From: UBA6772 sp965183875
GTDB lineage: Bacteria > Bacteroidota > Bacteroidia > Flavobacteriales > UBA7430
Length of the DNA: 64,000 bases
Assembly (NCBI GenBank): GCA_965183875.1
Contig: CBCYMK010000027.1
Coordinates: 17,840 to 81,839 of the forward strand
Direction of reading: 5' to 3'
Part shown: in pieces, positions 46,162 to 54,566 of the stretch
Layout of the letters: every line of letters starts with the position of its first letter
Numbering within the stretch: the stretch's first letter is position 1
The notes under the pieces: model-generated
What the model saw: only the letters and a program-made list of their open reading frames with translations
What the model was told of the DNA's origin: nothing
The model's database searches: none
Translations under genes and position numbers: made by a program

Positions 46162-47181
46162 ATGACTAAAAAAAATATCACCATCCTAGGGATAGAATCT
46201 TCTTGTGACGACACGTCTGCTGCCGTACTTAAAGATGCCAAAATTCTATCTAATATAGTTGCTAATCAAGACGTTCACCAAGAATATGGTGGGGTCGTAC
46301 CTGAGCTAGCTTCTCGTGCACATCAGCAGAATATTGTTCCAGTGGTGAATCAGGCATTAAAGATAGCAAATATAAGCAAAGAGCAAGTAGATGCAATCGC
46401 CTTTACTAGAGGACCTGGCCTTATGGGATCCTTACTTGTAGGAACCTCTTTTGCCAAATCTTTAGCTTTAGCATTAAACGTACCTCTTATAGATGTAAAT
46501 CATATGCAAGGGCATATACTTGCACATTTTATAGATGAAGGGCAAGAGATGCCAGCCTTTCCCTTTTTGTGTTTAACCGTTTCTGGTGGTCACACACAAA
46601 TAGTAGTGGTGAAAGACCATTTTAATATGGAACTTATTGGGGAGACTATTGACGATGCTGCGGGAGAAGCTTTCGATAAGAGTGCTAAAATTCTAGGACT
46701 CCAATATCCAGGAGGCCCACTAATAGATAAGTACGCCAAACAAGGGAATCCTACAGCTTTTAAATTTACCAAACCCAGAGTTAAAGAATTGGAGTTTAGC
46801 TTTAGTGGTCTAAAATCAAACATTCTACAACTCATACAAAGGGAGCAGAAAAAAGACATAGACTTTATAGATAAGAATCTTATTGATTTATGCGCTTCTA
46901 TACAATATACTATTATTAGTATACTACTGGAAAAAATTAATAATGCTGTGAAGCATACAGGCATTACTAGAATAGCAATTGCAGGAGGAGTTTCTGCTAA
47001 TTCAGGATTGAGAGAAGCTTTAAAAGGTAGAGAACAAACACATAATTGGAAGGTATATATACCCAAATTTGAATACTGTACAGACAATGCGGCAATGATC
47101 GCTATTGTAGGACACTATAAATATTTACAAAACAACTTTACAGATTCGAGCATTTCTGCAACAGCTCGAATGAAGTTTTAA
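46162..47181 (+). CDS. tsaD: tRNA N6-adenosine threonylcarbamoyltransferase
   Basis: A 339-residue Kae1/TsaD protein. GIESSCDDTSAAVL opens it; HMQGHILAHF (His114, His118) binds metal; SGGHTQIVV, PGGPLIDKYA and GVSANSGLR are ATP-binding segments. It transfers threonylcarbamoyl to A37 of ANN-decoding tRNAs. It is divergent from the tamB-like gene; its promoter has TATTTTTG at 46150-46157. Confidence 0.95.
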   Translation: MTKKNITILGIESSCDDTSAAVLKDAKILSNIVANQDVHQEYGGVVPELASRAHQQNIVPVVNQALKIANISKEQVDAIAFTRGPGLMGSLLVGTSFAKSLALALNVPLIDVNHMQGHILAHFIDEGQEMPAFPFLCLTVSGGHTQIVVVKDHFNMELIGETIDDAAGEAFDKSAKILGLQYPGGPLIDKYAKQGNPTAFKFTKPRVKELEFSFSGLKSNILQLIQREQKKDIDFIDKNLIDLCASIQYTIISILLEKINNAVKHTGITRIAIAGGVSANSGLREALKGREQTHNWKVYIPKFEYCTDNAAMIAIVGHYKYLQNNFTDSSISATARMKF

Positions 47182-47320
47182 TAGTAGGTAGGAACCGCTT
47201 CTATACCGAACAGATCTAATTGAAAAAATAATTTAAGCTCTGAAATTTATAGTAGCAGTCTGTTTACCAAACGAGTATAATTCGCAACAAAAAAAATAGT
47301 GTATTTTTTAGCACTAGCAC

Positions 47321-47350
47321 TTGTGAGCGTTGAAAAATCGCCTATATTTG
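47321..47350 (+). promoter_or_regulatory. Promoter of the tRNA-Asp pair
   Basis: TTG at 47321-47323, 19 nt spacer, TATATTTG at 47343-47350: a near-perfect Bacteroidota promoter, 36 bp upstream of the first tRNA. Confidence 0.8.
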
Positions 47351-47386
47351 CACCGCTGATGTAAAGAAAGTTCTTTAGCAAAATTT

Positions 47387-47460
47387 GGTCTGGTAGTTCA
47401 GTTGGTTAGAATACCTGCCTGTCACGCAGGGGGTCGCGAGTTCGAGTCTCGTCCAGACCG
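47387..47460 (+). tRNA. tRNA-Asp (GTC), copy 1
   Basis: A 74-nt cloverleaf: GGTCTGG acceptor pairs with CCAGACC, TTCAGTTGGTTAGAA D-loop, anticodon GTC in CCTGTCACG, TTCGAGT T-loop, discriminator G. No encoded CCA. Confidence 0.97.
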
Positions 47461-47511
47461 CTTTTTTAACTTCTTTTTTATCGTTAGCACTTAGTACATT
47501 TTTTTATTGTT

Positions 47512-47585
47512 GGTCTGGTAGTTCAGTTGGTTAGAATACCTGCCTGTCACGCAGGGGGTCGCGAGTTCGAGTCTCGTCCAGACCG
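47512..47585 (+). tRNA. tRNA-Asp (GTC), copy 2
   Basis: Identical over all 74 nt to the first copy, 51 bp downstream. It is the last gene before the integrase and so the likely attachment site of the element. Confidence 0.97.
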
Positions 47586-47608
47586 CCAACAAACCTCGCA
47601 GTAATGCG

Positions 47609-47642
47609 CAAAACCCTGAAAGTCTGAGACTTTCAGGGTTTT
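47609..47642 (+). terminator. Terminator after tRNA-Asp
   Basis: AACCCTGAAAGTCT / AGACTTTCAGGGTT is a near-perfect 14-bp hairpin followed by T residues. Confidence 0.9.
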
Positions 47643-47700
47643 TTGGTTTCTCACCTTGCGCATAAAAACACCTATTTGAGCACATTTTAATGGCTAAATC

Positions 47701-47878
47701 GTTACCCCTGTCATTTTTGGGGTAACAGAGCACAGACCACTACTACACTCAGATAAGCAGAAACTTGCGCAAACAACATCCAAAGAAATTTATTTTCTTT
47801 GTAAAGCGAAGTGAGGGCGACAATCTGTCAACTGGGTTTCCGTTACCCTTTTCGTTACCCCTGTCAAAACGGGGTAAC
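47701..47878. repeat. Paired inverted repeats upstream of integrase
   Basis: Two copies of GTTACCCC - spacer - GGGGTAAC (47701-47726, spacer TGTCATTTTT; 47854-47878, spacer TGTCAAAAC). They share the GTTACCCCTGTCA block, 153 bp apart. Such sites next to an integrase may be arm-type binding sites or operators. Confidence 0.6.
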
Positions 47879-47913
47879 AGAACGGTAATCCAGGAGACAT
47901 AATATTTAGAAAT

Positions 47914-49146
47914 ATGTCGTCTAAAAGTACATTCAGACTACTGTTCTACGTGAACAAGTCTAAGACAAACAAAGAAGGAGCTCCTATCATGCTCCGTATT
48001 ACAATGAATGGCGAACAGGCATCTATGAATGTTCGTAGAAGAATCCCATTAGAGGATTGGGATAGTAAATGCTTTATGCCAAAAGTGTATAATGCATTCA
48101 CGGATGATCTTTATGTCTTTTTGGAAACGCTCCGTAGTAAAGCATTTCAAGCTTTTACAGAATTAACCAAAGACTACGATGAAGTTACCCCTGCCATGGT
48201 TAGAGATTTCCTGCAAGGTGTAAGAGGCGGAAATACAAAAACCATTCAAGAGGTTTGGAAAGATCATAACGACAACCTGTACCGTCTTATTGGAAAGGAA
48301 AATTCCAGAGCTGTTTGGCAGAAGCACAATTCATCTCTAAGGCATTTACAAACGTTTTTAAGAGCACGTTACCGTGTCGGAGACATTCCTCTGAAGCAAA
48401 TCAAGTTTCCACTTGTAAATGACTTTAGAGCTTATTTAATGGCAGAGAAGAACCTAGGCTTTAACACAGCCATGAAGGTTTTGCAGAACATGAAGAAAAT
48501 AACCTCTTTTTCTATCAAATGTGATTGGTTGCGATTAGACCCATTTGCAGAAATGTCCTTGGCAATGAAGAAAGCAGATCGACCTTATCTTACTGATGAA
48601 GAACTACAGCGCATACAAACAAAATTCTTTAAGATTAAAAGATTAGATCTAGTGAAAGATCTCTTCTTATTCTCATGCTACACAGGTATGGCTTATGTGG
48701 ATGTAAAAAAGCTAAATAGAGCTGAGATTGAGCAAACAGCTGACGGACTTTGGTGGATAAAAACTCGTAGACAAAAGACAAAGCATAAAAGTCAGATACC
48801 CATACTGAAATATGCTAAGGATATTATTGACAAGTACACAGATTTAAAAACTCTAAAAGCTGGTGAACAAGTTTTGCCAGTTTTGAGTAATCAGAAACTT
48901 AACTCTTACTTGAAAGAGATTGCTGATGCTTGTGGGATTGAGAAAAATCTAACCTTCCACGTTGCGAGACACACTTTCGCAACTACAGTGACATTACAGA
49001 ACGGTGTACCTATTGAATCTGTGAGTAGAATGCTTGGCCATACCAACATTAAAACGACTCAACATTACGCTCGTATTGTAGATAAGAAAATTGCCAATGA
49101 CATGATTGCTTTAAGTGTTAGAGCAAACATTCCACTGGCTACATAA
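47914..49146 (+). CDS. int: Tyrosine recombinase (IntDOT-like integrase)
   Basis: A 410-residue tyrosine integrase: an arm-binding-like N-terminus (1-90), SAM-like core-binding domain (about 105-205), catalytic domain (about 215-400) with HVARHTFATT (HxxR) and LGHTNIKTTQHYARI (H and Tyr nucleophile). The box I Arg is replaced: CYTGMAYVDV has Ala where Arg is usual, as in IntDOT of Bacteroides elements. It integrates the downstream element, probably at tRNA-Asp. Confidence 0.92.
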   Translation: MSSKSTFRLLFYVNKSKTNKEGAPIMLRITMNGEQASMNVRRRIPLEDWDSKCFMPKVYNAFTDDLYVFLETLRSKAFQAFTELTKDYDEVTPAMVRDFLQGVRGGNTKTIQEVWKDHNDNLYRLIGKENSRAVWQKHNSSLRHLQTFLRARYRVGDIPLKQIKFPLVNDFRAYLMAEKNLGFNTAMKVLQNMKKITSFSIKCDWLRLDPFAEMSLAMKKADRPYLTDEELQRIQTKFFKIKRLDLVKDLFLFSCYTGMAYVDVKKLNRAEIEQTADGLWWIKTRRQKTKHKSQIPILKYAKDIIDKYTDLKTLKAGEQVLPVLSNQKLNSYLKEIADACGIEKNLTFHVARHTFATTVTLQNGVPIESVSRMLGHTNIKTTQHYARIVDKKIANDMIALSVRANIPLAT

Positions 49147-49253
49147 TAGCCTGTTTATGGAGTTAAAATTTGATTTGTTTAATTGCCCTAGGTTTTAATT
49201 GTGTAGTGCTCTGGTTTACAAATCTTTTAGTGTAGTAAATCTTTACAAATCAC

Positions 49254-49309
49254 CCTATAGGGTAATGGGCAATCTCTATACATAGAGAATTGCCCATTAC
49301 CCTCTATAG
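49254..49309. repeat. Long imperfect palindrome upstream of DUF4248 gene
   Basis: GGTAATGGGCAA (49261-49272) pairs with TTGCCCATTACC (49290-49301), and TCTCTA (49273-49278) with TAGAGA (49283-49288), leaving a 4-nt loop and one bulge; flanking CTATAG blocks extend the symmetry. The stem of about 18 bp plus flanks may be an operator, origin-like hairpin or recombination site. Confidence 0.7.
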
Positions 49310-49457
49310 AGATATGATTGAAACTTTGGGTATTCCACGAAAACAACAATGCGCAAAGAGCCGTATTGCAGGGAAGGCATGGTGTAGCATTCCAGAATTC
49401 TTTTTACCATTGCTCTATGAAAACGAAAATCAACCTAGAAACACCAAGGTATACTTT

Positions 49458-49682
49458 ATGCGACTAGAGGAATTCAAAATACGATCCTACGGCTTCCAGG
49501 AACTTGCTCAGTTATACTTACCGAATATCCAGCCTCGTTCAGCTTCAGCTAGATTAAAGGCATGGATAAATAGGAATAAGAGTTTGTCTGAAAGACTGGA
49601 TCAAGTTGGATTTATAAAAGGTTGTAGGGTACTCACGCCTGAGATGGTTAAGGAAATAGTTGGAGTGATTGGAGAGCCTTGA
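49458..49682 (+). CDS. DUF4248 family protein
   Basis: A 74-residue protein from ATG 49458. FKIRSYGFQELAQLYLPNIQPRSASARLKAWINRN and GCRVLTPEMVKEIVGVIGEP match the Bacteroidota DUF4248 family, small helical proteins of mobile elements, usually about this length. An open frame continues upstream to TTG 49290 (or ATG 49314) through the palindrome, but this part is not typical of the family. Function unknown; a DNA-binding role is plausible. Confidence 0.75.
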   Translation: MRLEEFKIRSYGFQELAQLYLPNIQPRSASARLKAWINRNKSLSERLDQVGFIKGCRVLTPEMVKEIVGVIGEP

Positions 49683-49762
49683 CGGTCAGTGTTTGGGCTA
49701 AGCCGCAACGAAAGACAGCAATGATCTATAAGCCTAATTTGTGATAGTGTTTTTTATCCTTT

Positions 49763-50917
49763 TCATGAAGCCATAAACTCTTCAAGAGTTTTTATATTTT
49801 CTTTTACTTTTTTCATATCCATGATTTTAGAATCAATCTCGACTGCTTTCATGTAAAATGGTAAAATAATTTTTGGAAAGTTTCTCTGTTTAAATTCATT
49901 CTTTTCAGCAACCATTTTTTTAAGACGTTCATCTCCAAATTTCACAAGTAAGAGAGTGGCTCTATAAATTTCGTCAGGATTATTTCTTTCTAAGATTTTA
50001 TCTACCAAATTCTCAAACTCTAAATCGCTTCTATTTATGTCATCCTTCTTCTCATATCTTGACAGCGAGTCTTGAATTTCAATTGTTTCAATATTTTCAA
50101 AACTCATACGAATATTATGACCTGCCCACATATCATATTTTTCATCATACCATACACCTGAGTCATGCCATTTACCATATAATTGGACAGAGTTTTTGAT
50201 GCGAAATCCTTTTAGCCCATTCTTTGACCCAATGATTGTTGCCTTGCATGGATCAGGAAAATGTGCATCAACTTCTTTGTCTGTCAGGTATGAAGCAAAG
50301 CATTCCAAGTAGAATTGCTTAAATGTATCAAAGAATTGAATTACGTTTTCAATTTTTGGAATTAGGAACTCATTTACATTTAGATGAGACCGACCAACTC
50401 CATTAATAAAAATCGATTCAGAATCATGAAGTATGTAATCTTCATCACTTAAAGAGTATGCAGAGTGAAAGAAGGTGTTTCTTATTTCCTTAAAATGGTT
50501 TTCAATGAAAAAAGAAATAATGCATTGTTTTTCTGCATCTTCTAACAGTTCTAACAAAAAATCTTTCTTTTCTCCGATGCCTAATAATCTTTGATATTTC
50601 CTTGTTTTCCAAAAAAGGTATGAAGAGCCTTTGTACCCCAATTTAATTTTACACAGACTACCCAAAATATTGTAGAAATCACTATTCTCAAAGAATGTAG
50701 AATACAACAAAGTTCCAATTCGAGTCTTTTCTTTCCCTGTTTTTGAATTATACAAATCCTTGTAAAACTCAATAGCGACAAACCATTCATGCAGATTGGT
50801 TGAGAGTTCTTTAGTTCCCACTCCTTTATAGTTAATCAGAGTTTGGACAAATTCAAATTCTAAACTCTCTTTTGCTTCTTTAAAAAGTAATTCTATTTCA
50901 GAAATTGTTTCTTTCAT
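49763..50917 (-). CDS. HEPN-like domain protein, candidate defence cargo
   Basis: A 384-residue cytoplasmic protein with a mainly helical N-terminal half. EIRNTFFHSAYSL has R146-x4-H151 of HEPN RNases (R-N-x3-H form). The second half (about 205-384) has a beta-rich segment and a helical tail; I do not recognise a family. It is on the opposite strand to the element's structural genes and has lower GC, like inserted cargo. HEPN proteins are often toxins or phage-defence RNases, so a role in defence is suggested but not shown. Confidence 0.55.
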   Translation of the reverse strand: MKETISEIELLFKEAKESLEFEFVQTLINYKGVGTKELSTNLHEWFVAIEFYKDLYNSKTGKEKTRIGTLLYSTFFENSDFYNILGSLCKIKLGYKGSSYLFWKTRKYQRLLGIGEKKDFLLELLEDAEKQCIISFFIENHFKEIRNTFFHSAYSLSDEDYILHDSESIFINGVGRSHLNVNEFLIPKIENVIQFFDTFKQFYLECFASYLTDKEVDAHFPDPCKATIIGSKNGLKGFRIKNSVQLYGKWHDSGVWYDEKYDMWAGHNIRMSFENIETIEIQDSLSRYEKKDDINRSDLEFENLVDKILERNNPDEIYRATLLLVKFGDERLKKMVAEKNEFKQRNFPKIILPFYMKAVEIDSKIMDMKKVKENIKTLEEFMAS

Positions 50918-51092
50918 TAGATATATTTAATGGTTTGGCTATACATAAACGCCAATGTTGTAGAATATGAAACGTAGGGTATTTCGAATCAATTAACATT
51001 CCGCAAATAACGAACTTTGATAAGAGACGAATAATTATTGAAATCGATGTTTGCTCTTTGTTTTATACCCATTGTTGGGAATAGTTCTTTTC

Positions 51093-51875
51093 CTATTTAT
51101 TCTCTGATGTATTTGAATTTGAAGAATCTCTTTTTTCCGTTTTGGAGAAATTTTCTCGAATCAATTTAGGTTGGGTTTTTATGACTTTATTAGGGTCAAC
51201 TTTCACCTTATTTGAATCTTGTTTTGGTGTTTCTTTCTTCTCAGACATAATTATTGATTTTTCATTAATTGTTTTAAGTGAATCGATTTCAGTTATTATT
51301 TCCTTATAATTTTTTAGATTGAAATCTTGAGGTTTTTCGTCATTAAAAATCACGAATCCTGTACAAAGTAAATATGTCAGAACAGATGCTAAAGCTGATT
51401 TAAAGGCGGAGTCATAATACTTTGATTTGATTTCGAAAAGGTATGAGTTATACTGTACTGCTTCTTCCATTTCATTAAGGTAGGTAGCTTTTATATAAGC
51501 ATTTAAAATCTCTTCGTCATCAGTGTCCAATGATTCTTCGTATTGAGATTTTATTTCAGTGTAATAATGTTTTGGATAATGTAGATAAGCAACGTCAATT
51601 GGCTTTAGAAGTAAATATGTGTTTCGAATCGACATTGAAAGCAACACAATAAGTCCTAGAATTAGAATTGAGTAAATACTTATCAAAACCCAATTTGAGT
51701 CTGGAAATGCTTCAAAGGGGTATTTAACTACTTGTAAAAAATAAATAGCGATTACAGAATATATCAATACAAGAATTGATATTTTACTTTGTGTCCTTTG
51801 ATAACTAGAGTAGTAAAAATCGAGAACCTTATTGTTAAGTTCTATTTGCTCGTCTATGTCAAGATAGTTCTTCAT
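51093..51875 (-). CDS. Three-helix membrane protein, unknown function
   Basis: A 260-residue protein: helices at about 32-52, 62-82 and 165-182, a cytoplasmic central part with acidic, tyrosine-rich sequence (YYTEIKSQYEESLDTDDEEIL), and a polar Lys/Ser/Asn-rich tail. The layout resembles SLATT-type membrane effectors, but I am not certain of family. It lies 175 bp from the HEPN-like gene on the same strand, possibly as a pair. Confidence 0.5.
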   Translation of the reverse strand: MKNYLDIDEQIELNNKVLDFYYSSYQRTQSKISILVLIYSVIAIYFLQVVKYPFEAFPDSNWVLISIYSILILGLIVLLSMSIRNTYLLLKPIDVAYLHYPKHYYTEIKSQYEESLDTDDEEILNAYIKATYLNEMEEAVQYNSYLFEIKSKYYDSAFKSALASVLTYLLCTGFVIFNDEKPQDFNLKNYKEIITEIDSLKTINEKSIIMSEKKETPKQDSNKVKVDPNKVIKTQPKLIRENFSKTEKRDSSNSNTSENK

Positions 51876-52072
51876 TTATAATTGTTCAACATTTGTATAA
51901 CAGGAACTATTCCAGATACATTCTAAAGTAAAACTAAAATAACATTTTCCATCAAGCCCATCAATGCTTGTTAATAAGTATCTATAACTGTATATAAGTC
52001 CACGCTTGTATTCATAAGCACATTCCACATTAACTAGACAACCCATCTTTGGATTCAAATCTAAAATCAAGG

Positions 52073-52291
52073 ATGCCATACAATCACAGTTTATCGCTAG
52101 CAACTACTGCCTCAGGCATGCTCGGAGGAGTCTCCAGAGCTGTCACAGAACAAATCCCACTTTCAACTATTACCCTCTCAAGTATTATTGATGTTGCGGC
52201 CTATGCTGTTGTTAGTGCATCTGTAGGTTACTGCGTGAAGATTGTGATGGATATATTCAAGAATAGATATTCTAAAAAGAACGATCAATGA
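52073..52291 (+). CDS. Small transmembrane protein, first gene of virus-like block
   Basis: A 72-residue protein with a single helix (about 37-60; SSIIDVAAYAVVSASVGYCVKIVM) and a basic C-terminus (FKNRYSKKNDQ). ATG 52073 is chosen over TTG 52049. It overlaps the next gene by 4 bp. Not recognised; the position and topology suit a minor membrane or virion protein. Confidence 0.6.
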   Translation: MPYNHSLSLATTASGMLGGVSRAVTEQIPLSTITLSSIIDVAAYAVVSASVGYCVKIVMDIFKNRYSKKNDQ

Positions 52292-52773
52292 GAGGCGTTT
52301 TAGCCATAGGACTCTTAGGAGGATTACTTTATCTAGGCAGTCGTATTTGGAGTGCCAAGAAAATTGGCGACCAATCCATCGTTCGCACTCAGAAACCTCG
52401 AATAAGTAAGATCACCTTAGCTGGACTTACAGTAGCCACAGATCTCTTTGTTGACAACCCTACCAATGCAACTGTACAGGTGAGTAAGCCTGTAGTGACT
52501 TTCAGTTCAGCTGGAAATTACATCGCATCAAGTATTCCATCTCAGGACATGTTCAGCATAGAGCCATTAAGTCAAAGCTCCTTGGGTACAACGGAAGTAG
52601 AAATCCCTTGGACAGCGCTTACGCCTTATATCTCAGGACTGCTAAACCAAATACCAGCCATTGCAAGTTCTACAAATACTAGTCTAACATCTTTGAACAT
52701 TCCATTAGAGTATTCGTATTCGCTTTATGTGAATGACCTTTTCTATCAATCTGCACCAGAATCTATTGTATGA
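52288..52773 (+). CDS. LEA14/WHy-like membrane-anchored protein
   Basis: A 161-residue protein with an N-terminal helix (about 2-20) followed by a beta-rich domain (40-160) similar to LEA type 2/WHy: ITLAGLTVATDLFVDNPTNATVQVSKPVVTF. It could be an outward-facing, membrane-tethered beta-sandwich. It overlaps both neighbours by 4 bp. Family assignment is by pattern only. Confidence 0.6.
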   Translation: MRGVLAIGLLGGLLYLGSRIWSAKKIGDQSIVRTQKPRISKITLAGLTVATDLFVDNPTNATVQVSKPVVTFSSAGNYIASSIPSQDMFSIEPLSQSSLGTTEVEIPWTALTPYISGLLNQIPAIASSTNTSLTSLNIPLEYSYSLYVNDLFYQSAPESIV

Positions 52774-54560
52774 AAGAAAGACTAGAAATAGGAGCTGTAA
52801 ATTCTGGATATAGAGCCATTAAGAATGGGAATAGCTACGACAAGTATTTCCCAATACCAGAAGCTCAAGATACTGTTATCATTGAGAATGGAGCTGTAGA
52901 AGATACGGTTGAACTGATGAAAAAAGTAGTTTGGCGATACTTAGAGGATACCGAGAAAATTGCACAGTATCTCGAAGGTAAAACCACCTTGGAGACTTCC
53001 AGTAATATTTGGAATTTCCTATATCATCATATTCAATATAGATTAGACAAACGAGGACTAGAACAGCTTAGAAGACCAGCTAGAAGCTGGGCGGATCGAA
53101 AAGAAGGAATTGATTGTGATTGCTTTTCGATTTTTATCAGCTCAATTCTGACCAATCTTAAGATTCCACATTCATTTAGAATAACCAAATACGGTGGTGA
53201 CCACTTTCAGCACGTATATGTGGTAGTTGCTTATGACAAGGAGACACTAATTATAGATCCAGTGCTTTCCAACTTCGATTACGAAAAACCATTTTCAGAA
53301 TATAAAGATTTCCCTATGAACTTAAACGGAATAGATGTGGCTGTGCTCAGTGGCCACAATGACTCATTGAGTGAGGCACTACTAGGTGCACCTGACTTCG
53401 AATATTTAGGTGACACAGAAGAAAAACAACTCGATACTTTGTATAATTACCTAGTAACTACTCGATCTGCTCTAACTGAAAACCCTCAGATGATTGCGCA
53501 CTTGGAAGATCCAACAGCCTATATCAAGATGCTCGATTATGCCATTGAGTATTGGTATACTGATAAAAGAGATGAGGCATTGGAGGTACTATCACAGAAC
53601 GAAGAAAAACTAAACATAGACCAAGGCTTTTTATCCTACGCAGACGAGAATGATGAAGACGACTGGGATGAAGATGAAGAACTCGCAGGTAAACGTAAAA
53701 GACGAGGCTTTTTCAAAAAACTCGGAAAGCTGGCCAAGAAGATAAAAAAAGGAATCAAAAAGGGATTGAAGGATGTGGGTAAAGCCATAGTCCGATTTAA
53801 TCCATTAACGGCAGCCTCAAGAGGTGGCTTTTTAATGGCCTTGAAGCTCAACATCAAAAAGATGGCTTCTAAACTTAAGTGGGCTTACGTTACTCAAGAG
53901 CAAGCTGCCAGAAAAGGTATTTCAGCCTCTGACTGGGAACGATCTAAAAAGGCCTTGAACAAGGTGGAGAAACTCTTTGCGGATAAACTCCAAGGAAAAC
54001 GTAAGCATCTAAAGAATGCCATTTTAAAAGGGAAAGCTGGAGGATTAAACGGTGTGGTAGATCCAATGGCAGGAGATTTATCTGGTCTTGGTGAACCTAT
54101 TAGTCTAGCGGCATCTATTGCAGCAGCAACACCAGTAATTATTGCTGCGGTTAAAATTCTAAAGGATACAGGGCTTATGAAAAAACATGCCGATGAATCT
54201 AAAGAAAGCATTGAAAAGGAAGCCCAGGAAGCTGAACAAGAAGCTCCGTCACTTCCAGTAGCACCAACAAATAATTCAAATACTACTCCAGCACAGACTC
54301 CGTCCGTTTCACCAACAGGATCACAAACTCCAAATATCACAACTGAAACAAGTCCTACGGGAGGAGCTAAAGGAGTGATGGCCTTTGTGAAGAAGAACCC
54401 AGCGATCGTAGCCATTGGTGCTGGAGCCGTTTTGGTAGGAGGTTATCTTTTACTCAAGCCTAAGAAAAAACCAAAGAGATCACTTTCTGGAACAAAGACA
54501 AAGAGAGCTCGAAAGAAATCCAAAGGAAAAACAAGCATCAAAAAAGTAACCTTAAAATAA
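52770..54560 (+). CDS. Transglutaminase-like protein with basic tail and TM helix
   Basis: A 596-residue protein. The N-terminal third has a papain-like transglutaminase core: Cys118 (DCDCF), His148 (HFQHVYVVV) and Asp163 (LIIDPV). Then come an acidic block (DENDEDDWDEDEE), a basic block (GKRKRRGFFKKLGKL), a helical part, a second hydrophobic segment (about 447-465), a Pro/Thr/Ser-rich linker (about 485-530), a TM helix (about 545-562) and a very basic tail (KPKKKPKRSLSGTKTKRARKK). The layout suits a virion protein that touches DNA or membrane. Confidence 0.6.
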   Translation: MKERLEIGAVNSGYRAIKNGNSYDKYFPIPEAQDTVIIENGAVEDTVELMKKVVWRYLEDTEKIAQYLEGKTTLETSSNIWNFLYHHIQYRLDKRGLEQLRRPARSWADRKEGIDCDCFSIFISSILTNLKIPHSFRITKYGGDHFQHVYVVVAYDKETLIIDPVLSNFDYEKPFSEYKDFPMNLNGIDVAVLSGHNDSLSEALLGAPDFEYLGDTEEKQLDTLYNYLVTTRSALTENPQMIAHLEDPTAYIKMLDYAIEYWYTDKRDEALEVLSQNEEKLNIDQGFLSYADENDEDDWDEDEELAGKRKRRGFFKKLGKLAKKIKKGIKKGLKDVGKAIVRFNPLTAASRGGFLMALKLNIKKMASKLKWAYVTQEQAARKGISASDWERSKKALNKVEKLFADKLQGKRKHLKNAILKGKAGGLNGVVDPMAGDLSGLGEPISLAASIAAATPVIIAAVKILKDTGLMKKHADESKESIEKEAQEAEQEAPSLPVAPTNNSNTTPAQTPSVSPTGSQTPNITTETSPTGGAKGVMAFVKKNPAIVAIGAGAVLVGGYLLLKPKKKPKRSLSGTKTKRARKKSKGKTSIKKVTLK

Positions 54561-54566
54561 AGACTG

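Larger units (their letters stand above)
47586..47913. other. 328-bp tRNA-integrase gap with terminator and repeats
   Basis: No gene. It holds a terminator (47609-47642) and two inverted repeats of GTTACCCC/GGGGTAAC (47701-47726 and 47854-47878), each with TGTCA in the spacer, plus a half-like CGTTACCC at 47841. A reading frame on the minus strand from 47733 to 47491 passes through the tRNA and is not a gene. Confidence 0.7.

Noticed and set aside
46590..47087. A 165-residue minus-strand frame opposite tsaD
   Set aside because: A shadow of tsaD.
47491..47733. An 80-residue open frame on the minus strand
   Set aside because: It runs through the second tRNA-Asp and its terminator; the peptide is an artefact of the RNA sequence.
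49290..49457. 5' extension of the DUF4248 frame
   Set aside because: It passes through the palindrome and is not typical for the family; kept only as a note.
53894..54415. A 173-residue minus-strand frame opposite the transglutaminase-like gene
   Set aside because: A shadow of a strongly coding plus-strand gene, without motif or ribosome-binding context.
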